From positions 20,274,488 through 20,338,487 of the forward strand of contig OZ029917.1 of the NCBI GenBank assembly GCA_964023275.1: a stretch of DNA of 64,000 nucleotides, in the 5' to 3' direction. Shown piece by piece: positions 24,701-34,090 of the stretch. Position numbers and translations under genes: made by a program. Source of the DNA: Norana najaformis (Eukaryota; Annelida; Clitellata; Crassiclitellata; Hormogastridae). Each line of letters starts with the position of its first letter. The stretch's first letter is position 1. The notes beneath the pieces are model-generated. The model was not told the DNA's origin. It made no database searches and saw only the letters and a program-made list of their open reading frames with translations.

Positions 24701-27700
24701 CACCACCACCACCATCATCATCATGGGTGGTGATGGGTGCAACTGAACATCTCTATTCTTTTGGGTTATTGTAAAGTCAAATACTTTTCAAAGGTCTTGT
24801 TATTGTCTCTGTTTAAGTTATTCTGCATAGCTGTTGTCCTCCTTTGTTTCTCTGTCCTTGAAATCTTGCTTGTGGAGCCTTCTGTGGAATTCCATATGAG
24901 CAAACCACTGGCATCTTCATGAAATGAAAGCTGGCTTTCTAGATGTGATGATGTTATTAAGCTCAGTGATATTAAGGCAAACTGAAACTTCTATTATTTG
25001 CACTGCTTCTTTATTTCCACTCCATCTTTTATTGGTTGGTGAAAAAAACCAACACAAGTTGGGAGGTTAAAAAGGTGTTCTATTGTTGGATTTCTTTAGT
25101 CATGCTTGTGCCTCAGCCAATTTATCCTTTCACCAAAATTTCCTGTAAACACGTGCTTTCGAAGAGTTACATTTTGGTTTATTGTATTTCCATCAATTTT
25201 GCCCTAAATTATTCTCCCTCTCTGCTTGTGTCTATTAACTTTACTGGGTTGGCAACAGTGGTAATACAACTGAAATAAAATTAGAAACTTACACGGCATT
25301 GTCTGGTCACTTTCTCCAACGAAGGAATCAAAGTCCTCACTGTCTAGGTTAACAGACAGTGCATACTGATAAAGGCGATGGGCTTCTTTGGTATCTAAAT
25401 AAATATAAAACATTGCCTGTTGAAGACTTATGCTAAAGACAGACAAAATACATATTCACCCTCAAATTGTTGCCATCCTGTTTGGAGTGAAGGCAAGCAG
25501 GTTGCTGGCCAGTGATACCATGCGACGTTGAAAGTCAAGTCAGGAAGACATGGTAATCAACCATGTCCATATTGTGCAGTTTACACATATCCTCTTTTCC
25601 ATAGCATTACCACATGCTTAAGATGACCATGCTCTAACATCAACTTCTTGTATCCCATCTTCTTCTTAGTCCTGGTTTCCCATGGCGATGTTTTGACAAG
25701 GTTGATTACCACATCTTCCTGACTTTTCAGTCACAACGTCATTTCAATTTACGTTTATTGGAGAGAAATAAATTATGTTTATTTCAGATAAATTTATTGA
25801 TTGTGAAAAAAGTAGAAATTTATTGATCATGAAATTCTGACTTATATCAAATAAAAATCAAATCCATCAAAACAAATCAGATGTAAATATATATCATATC
25901 AACTCAAAACAAAATATTCAAATCAAGTATGCAAAGTCATGCTAAACATCAACCCCAACTCAGGCTAAAGGCCATGTTCATCTATCTATAAAGAAATTCT
26001 ATTAATGTTGGAGAAAGCAAGCAGGAAAGACACAAACAACAGAATGAAAACTATGCAGAACAACATGATCTGCAGTGCAGCAAAAATGTTGGTAAATCAC
26101 CTGGATTTACTGTGAGTATAGTCTTTGCAATGGACGTTGCCACCATCGTCTTTTTCCATTCGTTGAAACTCGCTCGTACATCCGCAGCAAAAATAACTGA
26201 TTTAAAAATAAATAAAACCGAGTAAATGTATACCAAAAACTTCACAGTTGCACATTTTGATCTTGCATGACATGGTGGCTGATTGGTAGGAAGCTTGCCG
26301 TGTAACGTGGAAAGATGATATCTTCGTAAGAACCCTGAGCAAGTGATAGTTGTGACAACTATGTGTGTAGGATTTACTCAAGGTTCTTAGCACCATTGAT
26401 TGATTCTTAGTCATTAGATAGTGTTGGCATAAAAATAATACTAATATACTAATAATAACAATAATAACACTATGCAAACCACAAATATTACCACTAAAGC
26501 AGAAAAAGTCAATGCCAGAGGACTCCATGGTCTAGTTTGCAGAAGGGGCAGTGCAGACAACAGCAGCACATTGCCGTGATTGACTACATCTGGAAAGCGT
26601 TGGGTAAAGCCAACATTACTGCACAGAAAGAGCCTCACAAGCGAAGACAGAAAATGATTGGATAGGGTGACCTTTGCTCATGTGGACAACGCCAGTGGAA
26701 ATGGTGAAGTACGCTACTGTTGCTGATACAAGCACCTTTACGGTGGTTGCACTGGAGATAGGCGACACATGAAGCAAGGAAGGGTTGGAGTTTGCCAAAG
26801 AGTTGGGAGAATAACAGATGCAACTCATGATCCTCTACAGACATGCTATCAGTTCCCAAATGATTTCTATCTAGCCAGGAAATGCCACCTGCTTTTCAGA
26901 GACTTTACAATCATGCTACGTATTTGGATTTAAGCCATAGTTTTGTGCCACATGTCTGAGCATTTGATAAAGTAAACTTGCTGAAATCAGATTTCTGCTG
27001 ATTATGTTCCAGCATTATGAGACCCTTCAACAAGAAAACTTTCAATTAGGCAAAAATATGTTAATTTTACTGTTTTCTTTAGGAATCCAAGACTGAGCCA
27101 TATTTATCAATTCTTCATCCCACCTGAAACAAATATGACAACAACCTTGGCTGCAATCTTCATTAGTGTAATATTCACTCAGTCCACCATCACTTTTACC
27201 TTCATTCAGTACACTCTGTTCCAGCACCATCAACGCTGTTTATGAATCCCTTTCAGTCATATTTTAATTAATATAGTAAAACAGACAAATTTATTAGTTA
27301 TTATTATTGAAAATACTGAAAAAAATTAACATTAGCATGGTTAATGAGTGCATGGTTTGCAAGGTAAGGTCATGGAAAAGTAGATGATGGTTCCAGGTTG
27401 TGCAGCCATCGCAGTTTCTGAAATAGACAATAGATCCCCACACGATCATGGTTTGCACTGGTCAACCTGTATTCTTACACCATCAAAAAATCTAAAACTC
27501 CATAAATGTATAGGTTTTACATAGCAACCATATGGTCTTGACCCTGCTCATTTTGCAATGAATTTATCGGATGAGATCCTTCACTACCACTGCCCATTTG
27601 AATGGGTGCCATGCCATTTAAGGACCATACTAGCCCAAGATCCATATGCTCAAGGGTGACAGATACAAAGATGTGGCCACTCCAAAAAAACTTTTATTAC

Positions 27701-30700
27701 TTTAAATGATTTACACAGACACTAACTTTTTTCCTTTCCTTTTTCATATGACAACAATGAACTAGCTCACAAGGAATATAGGAAATATGCTTCTTACATG
27801 TAAAGCTACAATAAATATTAAAGCTACAGCTGAAATAAAACAAGGCTGGAATACAAAGAATAAATTCTTCCATAACAAGACAGACTATAAAAATGTTTGA
27901 TGCATGTTTTTCATGGTCTCAAATAACTGTTTATACATACAGAACCAGAGTGAAAGCAGAAGCAGAATCATCAAACAATTTAACATCTAAGCGTTGCAGA
28001 TCTCGGCCATTCTTGCCTCGCATGTGTTTCACTTGCCCAACCTGGAATACACATAACAAATAGCACCCAAACTATCTTTCCTTTTCATAAGAAAAGTATT
28101 CTACATCCCATAACAAGACTCAGGTTAGGCATTAAATTCCTTGCCCTAGACATAACTTTAGATGCATCCCAGTCTTAGATATACAGTGTAGGGCCATTTA
28201 TTTCCCACTAACAATTCAATGTAAACATATGGATTTGAATGAGCTCACTTAGTCAAATCTTTTCATCTGATAACCAGAAGCCGTGTCCCAAAAATTCAGT
28301 TAGTAAGCAAATGCAATAACAAAAAAGTATACCAGAAGGCTTTAAAGATAACATAATATGAAAACAAGGTACCTGTCTAACAACAGCCAGAATGCTGATA
28401 ACTTCGCCGCTGAGGGTAGGTCCATTGGTGAGGATATCACAGATTGTGTAGAAGTCATTGCTTGGCTTTACAGGTACTTGTAATAGTTGTAAGTATTCAT
28501 TCATATTCCAGTTATTGTAAAGTATCAAGCTACCTCTGGTCTCATTCAGGCTCAACTGGTATGGGCTGTACAGTTCATTAATACCACATTACTTCAATCA
28601 AGAACAAGAAATTTGTATTTTATCCTTATCATTCTTGTCAATGTTCTGACTACTGTTGTCATTATAATATTATTATTATCATCCATGTAGTAAAAGCTGT
28701 GATCAATTTAGCATATTCAGAGAAGGTGACATACAATGCCAGCACCACATCACAAATATTAGGACAAGGTAATTTTTTGAACTGGCCAGAGATAGGCCAA
28801 GACAGAGAAGCAGAAAGAGAAAGAGAAAAGGGGAGAGTGAACAACAGTATGAACAGGCACACACACAGACATTTGCATTCTTTATATAATAATAGAATTA
28901 AATATGTGGCCCGTGGTCCATTTACTACATTCAGAAAAAAGCTGTATAATACCAGTACCATCTTGTTAATACTGTGACGATAAAACAGGTTGTAATGCCA
29001 AGAGCTGTTACTTGGATGGTAGAAACAAATGCATTTCTGTGCTTTGTTACTTCTACTAATCCTACTATCACTATCATTAAATACTGTATTACTACCATAT
29101 TCACTGCAGGTTATTTGAGCAACTAACAGAGAAGCAGCCACAGAACTTATCACTGAAACAAAAGTAGTGCCAACAGTGCAGAACCATTATGGAAAATATA
29201 CAATTGCTAGAGAAAATTAATCACCTAGGAGTCCATGGCTTAAACTTTTCATCAGATCCATCTGGTGGTTTTGTCTGAATGTCAGCATGATCCAGTTGAA
29301 CTGCAAGAATAAAAGTTCAAATTTGTAGTGGAAGCAAATCGCAAGTAAAAATTCCTACAGAAGAGTTGCTTGAAAAACACCTCTGCTAAAGCTAAGTCTT
29401 TACATCTTCGGAAAAATGCAATTTGATTTCAAACAAAACTAATTCAGCTTTAATATTTCTGAAGGGATGGAAAACCTGTATTAATTTTACTTGCTTGAAG
29501 ACCTTTTCTTCACACGTTTCACTTTTACTCTTTGGAACTGACTTCTAATTTTCTCATTGGATAGAGGCTGAGTTCATAAGTTTTGGGCTAGCACAGTAAA
29601 TCTCTTTGGAAACTTACTGACAAAGAAACTGTTTCTTAACAAAATTTACTTAAGCAGCTGTCCTTGATTTCAGTGCAAATAACAGTTTTCATCAGTAAGT
29701 TGCAACTACATATGTGTAATTAGCGTATGCAGTAATTATTGTTGTCATTCTCAACATTTTATATCATCATTTAATAATGAAAAAGAAAATACTAAAATTT
29801 ATCACACATTTTAGAACAGCTCTCTGGCTTGAAATTTCTGTTCATACAGATTTGAAATTTCATCCAATTTCATTGAAATTTCATCCAATTTCATTCAATT
29901 ACAATCACTATGCATCCACTCCAAAAAATAAAAACTACAAAAGACTACAACTAAACCAAAACTTACCAACACTGCCAATATGAAATTGTGAAGTAAGGTT
30001 CATTATATGCTGTTCTCCACCCCAACATGTTACATTAATAAAGTCACTGGGAGAATCTCTCAGTGTAAAACTGAAAACATATCTCTCTGAGCTGAAATCT
30101 GAAATGAGAACAAAAAATAATTAACAGCATATCTGGCAGCTAAGATCTATAAACTAAAACAGATAACATTTAGAAAACTGCATAAATAAAGCATCAAAAT
30201 CAAGACATTAAATTCAATAAACTACATAACCAAATTAAATACAGTTGTAAGTGGCAAGCAAAACAACGATGAACATTTGTTTTGACTTATCAGAAAAATG
30301 TCTTCACATAGCTTAGACATTCTATTACTTTGGGATAACAGGCAAACATAAACCCAACGGCAAAAGATATATAAAACAAGTAATCATAGCTAAATGACAT
30401 ATCAACTTAAAATTTGAAAAATACCCTTCTTGTTAAGGAAATGCCTTGGTTCTCCCTTTGCTATGATCACCCCAACAATTTTCTGAAAAGGAAACAATCC
30501 AATAGCTAATTAAGACATATTTAAAACCTGCCTTTTACTGCCTATTTCTATCATGACATTTTTATTTTAAGTACCCACTAGTACACTCCAAGCATGCACA
30601 AAGCAGCATATTGTAACAGTGTCTAATTTTGTGACGGATAAAGGTAATTGAGAACTGGGGTAAAGTAAGTGATTATAGTACTGGCACCTACAAAAAGAGG

Positions 30701-32807
30701 AGTCTGTAAACTTGAAACTAATAAAGCAGTTCCCCTCATTCTACTGCCACTGACCCTTTTGTAAAGAGTGCCATGCATAGGTTTAGTTATAAACCTCATA
30801 GTAAAAATGCAAATTAATCACAAAAACACATTTAAGACATATTACCAGAGTTGCAGCATCAAAATATATTCAAGAAATGTTTAGATATGATGTTGCATGT
30901 TCAAATAATAATAGTCTGTTGCGTACTGCATACTTTGTCACCACTGAGCTTGAATTGATAAGCCTTCTGCAACCAGAATACTATGGTTTCACCGAGGCAG
31001 TAGCGAGCCATAGTCTTCAGAATGGCATCCACTACAGACATGAGTGACATCGAGGCTGGGTACTGACAAATGCTACTGCATCCATGATGAATCATAGCTA
31101 ATTGGGGCTAGTGATGTGGCCTCCCCTGGTGGCATTGTCCAAGAGGCAGCAAAAAGGGTGGTATGATGAAATTTTGAAAGGCATACTTTTATCATCTGCA
31201 CCCAAAATTTTAATGGTGATTAAATAAAAGACACCGAGAACCTATGTCCTAAAAATCCAAAGATTGTGCTCATGAAAAACTTCAAACTTCACTTAACCAG
31301 TCTCTCTCTCACACTTTATCTTTGTGAAACCTCCCACACACAGTATTATATATTTAAGGTTATTGGTCCCCATCTCAAAGTACCCCTCTCTCTGCTCTCT
31401 ACCAACCACTCTCTCCCTATTCATCTCTCCCCCTCTCTCTGTTTTTTAGGTTGAAATATTGTGCATGTCACATCAAAACTTCATCCCTATCTAGATTAAT
31501 AAAGATGAAAATCTATCAAAAAAATTACCAAATTTATGCCTGCTACAGTTTTCAGGCAATAATTATTCAACCCCGGTCATCTGATTGTCTTTTGCTGGTT
31601 GAGATTTTGGTGTTATGTTATCAAGTCATCCATTAATGTTCAATACATGAAGTTTCTTTAAACTGCTGTTTTTAGTTAAAATTCTCATTTTTATTTGGGA
31701 GAACTGCCATCACTCACTCAAGCACCAAAATACTTAGCTAAAGCATTGAGTCTAGCAGAATAAGAGATATTCAGGCATCATCATTAGCCCAGAGAGTGCC
31801 TGTGGGCGGGGTAACCAAGTGCTGAGAACACCATTTCTCAAAGAAAAAGAAAAGAATTCATTGGTTTTGTTCTATGTATGCACAAGAGCCTGCTGATACA
31901 GACTTTCACTTTACCATCATCGTGTGCAAGCAGATAAATTTCAGTGAACTTATCATTCTTACTTTAAAATCTAATCATTTAGGCAGATGATAGGGTGCAT
32001 GATAGTCTAGTGGTTAGTATGCTGGACTGTAAACCAAGAGGTTGGGAGGTTTAAATTCCAGTCAAAGCAGAAAGATATTTCACCACCTGTGCACCTAGTA
32101 CAAACTGAGCTATGAAGTGAGTGCACTGACCATAAACTGTCAGTGGAAAGATCATGCAACAATAAAAAGAACTGGCCACTTAGCCTTACTTGCCAAAGCT
32201 AAGACTTACTGCTGCCTCTCAAGTTTAGGTCAGTGACTGTTCTTCTTCTAGGCTGGTGATGAAAGGTTCCAAGAAGTTTTTAGAAGATGCCTTGTAAATA
32301 GCCTGGTAACTAACACATACTATGATAAATCGTGCATCATTCAACTCCCCACAAAGGTTTTGATGTTCCTGGCAGCAACAGCATTCTGATTAATTGAAGA
32401 TGTTTTCTTTGTGACGAGAAAGAATCAAGGAAAACGGATTTACGGTAGTCCCAATTAGAAAAAGCAACTACGAGAGCTCTAGAGGCCTATCGTATATGCG
32501 ATTTTATACTTAAGCATGTGGCAAATTCGAAATAGGTCACCATTTGCTATGCATATGAAAATGCTATCATCGAATTTAGGGGCTGAATGTTATCTATTTC
32601 GTGTAGCTCAACAATCAATTCGTTTAATACACTTACCGAGCTAGGCATTCCCAGCGTCAAATCAGCAATGCTTCTGAGCTCGCCAGTTTGATATTCCTGT
32701 CCCAAAGGTAGGTTTCCGCGTCCACAATACCGATTCGCTGATTTCGCTTCATCGTCAATCTTGCCCACTGATTGTTGAAAATCCTCAAAATTCGCTACCC
32801 AAGCCAT
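21612..32807 (-). CDS. MEIOB: MEIOB: meiosis-specific OB-fold ssDNA-binding protein
   Basis: Thirteen minus-strand exons (32807-32637, 30482-30425, 30098-29967, 29300-29225, 28565-28373, 28041-27941, 27123-27071, 26196-26101, 25394-25293, 24440-24287, 23850-23658, 22052-21966, 21728-21612) sum to 1533 nt, or 510 residues plus stop. All internal phases agree. The product follows vertebrate MEIOB closely: IVGVIIAKGEPRHF and RYVFSFTLRDSPSDF (first OB fold), DFYTICDILTNGPTLSGEVI and LVLWDEELINMAQSWIPKEN (second), IDQLKDP... VYGIVYAFISMLNIDD (third), with a zinc ribbon (Cys379, 382, 393, 398; CxxC-x10-CxxxxC) and LKWKFLLEKCKVYLK near the end. MEIOB relates to RPA1, binds single-stranded DNA with SPATA22 and RPA on meiotic chromosomes, and is needed for crossover repair; a 3'-5' exonuclease activity has been reported. 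It is somewhat longer than the mammalian protein, mostly through the N-terminal 57 residues. The last exon is the least conserved part. Confidence 0.92.
21785..21850 (+). mobile_element. Second Tigger-like end in the last MEIOB intron
   Basis: CAGCCCTCGCCATAACATGG, then CATGGATCCCGTGTGACAG, repeats the start of the element at 20846 in the same orientation. A later block (GATGTTATTGATAAA, about 21950) resembles sequence upstream of the transposase in that element. Probably a second 5' fragment. Confidence 0.55.
21966..22052 (-). CDS. MEIOB: MEIOB exon 12
   Basis: Acceptor ttctttag. Encodes VEDFINLNDAKRTELKWKFL, then LEKCKVYLK. This aligns with the family block EFLxMxxxxxTxLKWQFLLERxKIYLK. Confidence 0.92.
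22736..23125 (+). mobile_element. CR1-like LINE ORF2 3' end and tail
   Basis: One frame encodes a LIPRTRTVLG-like start, then SRAFSVAGPGLWNLLPSSIH, the ORF2 C-terminal block, and ISFRSKLNAHFF. The tail reads through CACTATAGAGG to repeated ATTAGATTAGATTAG. Inserted antisense in MEIOB intron 11. The same family appears at 33.76 and 13.08 kb. Confidence 0.8.
23658..23850 (-). CDS. MEIOB: MEIOB exon 11 (zinc ribbon)
   Basis: Completes Cys379 and supplies Cys382, Cys393 and Cys398, then LGELTKVFDIKVSLSDESG, TITNCFLTNDVAEKMLECT. The DxTGTxxxCxLTxxVAExxLxCT pattern matches MEIOB. Donor gttaag, phase 0. Confidence 0.92.
24287..24440 (-). CDS. MEIOB: MEIOB exon 10 (OB fold 3)
   Basis: Encodes IEINDVYKIDQLKDPHLLER, then VYGIVYAFISMLNIDDS, ending with the Arg-Cys that opens the zinc ribbon. 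Donor gtaagt, phase 2. Confidence 0.92.
24677..24725. repeat. (CAT/CAC)n trinucleotide microsatellite
   Basis: TCATCATCATCACCACCACC and onward to CATCATCATCATGG, within MEIOB intron 9. Confidence 0.95.
25293..25394 (-). CDS. MEIOB: MEIOB exon 9
   Basis: Acceptor ttatttag. Encodes DTKEAHRLYQYALSVNLDSE, then DFDSFVGESDQTMP, an acidic linker between the second and third OB folds. Donor gtaagt, phase 1. Confidence 0.85.
25524..25740. mobile_element. MITE-like element with terminal inverted repeats
   Basis: Starts GACGTTG and ends CAACGTC. The segments at 25539-25562 and 25700-25723 are inverted copies of 24 bp with two mismatches (core GTCAGGAAGA and TGGTAATCAACC). Overall about 40 bp at each end can pair. 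It has no coding capacity and lies in MEIOB intron 8. No target-site duplication was resolved. Confidence 0.65.
26101..26196 (-). CDS. MEIOB: MEIOB exon 8
   Basis: Encodes IFAADVRASFNEWKKTMVAT, then SIAKTILTVNP; compare VIFASDVRxNFDxFRNxMTATVISKTIITTNP in the family. Donor gtgatt, phase 1. Confidence 0.93.
27071..27123 (-). CDS. MEIOB: MEIOB exon 7
   Basis: Acceptor tttgtttcag. Encodes WDEELINMAQSWIPKEN, the WDxExxxxAQSWxPRE block. Phase 2 in, phase 1 out. Confidence 0.93.
27499..27642 (-). mobile_element. SINE-like repeat, copy 3 (minus)
   Basis: On the minus strand it reads GGTCCTTAAATGGCATGG, then CACCCATTCAAATGGGCAG, GTGAAGGATCTCATCCGATA and ATGAGCAGGGTC. This matches the body of the copies at 45112 and 45672. 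Located in MEIOB intron 6. Confidence 0.8.
27941..28041 (-). CDS. MEIOB: MEIOB exon 6 (OB fold 2)
   Basis: Encodes VGQVKHMRGKNGRDLQRLDV, then KLFDDSASAFTLV. Donor gtatgt, phase 2. This is the strand 1-3 region of the second OB fold. Confidence 0.92.
28373..28565 (-). CDS. MEIOB: MEIOB exon 5
   Basis: Encodes PYQLSLNETRGSLILYNNW, then QLLQVPVKPSNDFYTICDIL and TNGPTLSGEVISILAVVRQ. It matches the family blocks YxLxLSENxS and DYYSLGDIxxNGxxLxGxIINVLAxV. Ends in phase 0 before gtacct. Confidence 0.93.
29225..29300 (-). CDS. MEIOB: MEIOB exon 4
   Basis: Acceptor ttcttgcag. Encodes QLDHADIQTKPPDGSDEKFK and PWTP, corresponding to the charged linker that ends EKFxPxTPS in the family. Leaves in phase 2 at AG-gtgatt. 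Confidence 0.88.
29967..30098 (-). CDS. MEIOB: MEIOB exon 3 (OB fold 1)
   Basis: Encodes DFSSERYVFSFTLRDSPSDF, then INVTCWGGEQHIMNLTSQF and HIGSV. The ERYxFSFTxRDSP block is a signature of MEIOB. Donor gtaagt, phase 1 to phase 1. Confidence 0.93.
30425..30482 (-). CDS. MEIOB: MEIOB exon 2 (start of OB fold 1)
   Basis: Acceptor ccttttcag. Encodes KIVGVIIAKGEPRHFLNKK; compare the family pattern VIGIVIGK near the N-terminus. Leaves in phase 1. Confidence 0.9.
31985..32190 (+). mobile_element. tRNA-derived SINE
   Basis: The head has an A box-like TAGTCTAGTGGTTAGTATG, an anticodon-loop-like CTGGACTGTAAACC (GTA, Tyr-like) and a B box-like GGTTTAAATTCC, spaced as in a tRNA, then an unrelated body. 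Decayed B box and lack of acceptor stem pairing argue against a functional tRNA gene. In MEIOB intron 1. Confidence 0.7.
32637..32807 (-). CDS. MEIOB: MEIOB exon 1 (residues 1-57)
   Basis: Starts MAWVANFEDFQQSVGKIDDE and ends GMPSS before gtaagt, phase 0. This N-terminal stretch is unlike the short mammalian N-terminus, so homology does not fix the start, but it is the only ATG in this frame before the donor with a sensible context. A 5' UTR exon further upstream is possible. Confidence 0.8.
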
Positions 32808-33583
32808 AATATATTACTCATACGTTAAATAACTTCGAACTAATTTATTAAAATATTAGAATTATACAGTGCACAAACCATTACGAGTTCTCGCAACTGA
32901 TGACAAATTGCTATGGTCGTCTGCTACAACCATAGATATAATAATTATCATTGAGATGCACCATCCAGGTTTATTATATCTATGACTACAACATCTGCCC
33001 TACTTTTAGTGCTATAAAAATCAACTGCCTTTTGCCTTTGGCCATAACAGCATACCTACGGACAAAATTAAAATTAATGATAACACAGCGCACGATTAAC
33101 TTAGGTTAAGATCCCAGTGGCATATTTATTAAAGGCCCACATAAAAGACATTCTTTCATGCAAAAAACTTACAATAAATTACGATGTGTGGAGACGCAAA
33201 ATTTGAGGCCAAAGTATGTCAGCCTTCCAGTTGTAATCGTAGGGCTAATCTCAGGATTTCTTCAGCGCCCAACCAGCTAAGTCGCAGAAATTAAGCTTAG
33301 GCCCCTAATTATTTCACAAGCTTTAGTAGAAACGAAGTCAGTGAAGCAGGTAAGGTCATGTTCGGTTCCAAGTCCAGATCCAGAGGTAATTCAGGTAGAC
33401 AGACAGACTGCAACGGTGGATGACTCAGATTGACTCAGCCCCCACACCATATAGCAGTCATCCCAGTAGGCTATACAATAACCTTAGTGCACGTGAAAGT
33501 GACCGAATCTTGCAAAAAAGTGGCACTTATCAGTTATTTTACACTTTACTTGTGATATTAAAGGCCACCATATTAGTCAACGA

Positions 33584-33604
33584 ATATATATATATATATA
33601 TATA
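33584..33604. repeat. (TA)n microsatellite
   Basis: About 21 bases of alternating TA upstream of MEIOB. Confidence 0.9.
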
Positions 33605-33754
33605 CAGTATCTCCCTTCTACCTAAATGCAGTTTTCGTTAATAAGCTAGTACCCTGCCTGAACTTTGATCGGGGTAGCGTTTTAAGTTGGCGCTACATGG
33701 ATATAGTAGGCAACCTGTCTCTGTTCCAGATTCAGTCAGTGTACCAACAACTAG

Positions 33755-34090
33755 CGCGCTCGATCAATGGACACTATGACTCTTGTTGTGCCTCAAACCA
33801 GGACATTGTTGGGTTCTAAAGCGTTCTTGGCTTTGAATTCACCGTCAAGTTTTATTCATATAGTCAGTTCTGTGAAGTCATTCAGGTTTAAATTTAAGAC
33901 TCATCTGTTTCAACTTCCTTATCCACTGTAGCCTAATTTCTGATTTCTTTGACCTCTAGGAATATGACTGGGCTACTCCAAAGGATTTTGATTACAATTT
34001 AACTTGAAGCGACCATCGACCGATGCTTTGGGCATTATGATAACGGCGCTATAGAAGTTTTACATTAAATTAAATTAGATTAAGCAGTAG
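33755..34090 (+). mobile_element. CR1-like LINE 3' end and tail
   Basis: Same family as at 22736: the order CGATCAATGGACAC, CAGGACATTGTTGGGTTC, ATCCACTGTAGCC, CTTGAAGCGACCAT, GGCGCTATAGAAG and an ATTAAATTAGATTA tail is kept. It lies upstream of MEIOB on the opposite strand. Confidence 0.75.

Noticed and set aside
28662..29153. 163-codon minus-strand ORF
   Set aside because: It lies within MEIOB intron 4, contains Leu/Ser/Phe-rich runs from a purine-rich tract on the other strand, and matches no family.
31985..32060. tRNA-Tyr-like gene
   Set aside because: A and B boxes are present but the B box is degraded, no acceptor stem forms, and the sequence continues into a SINE body.
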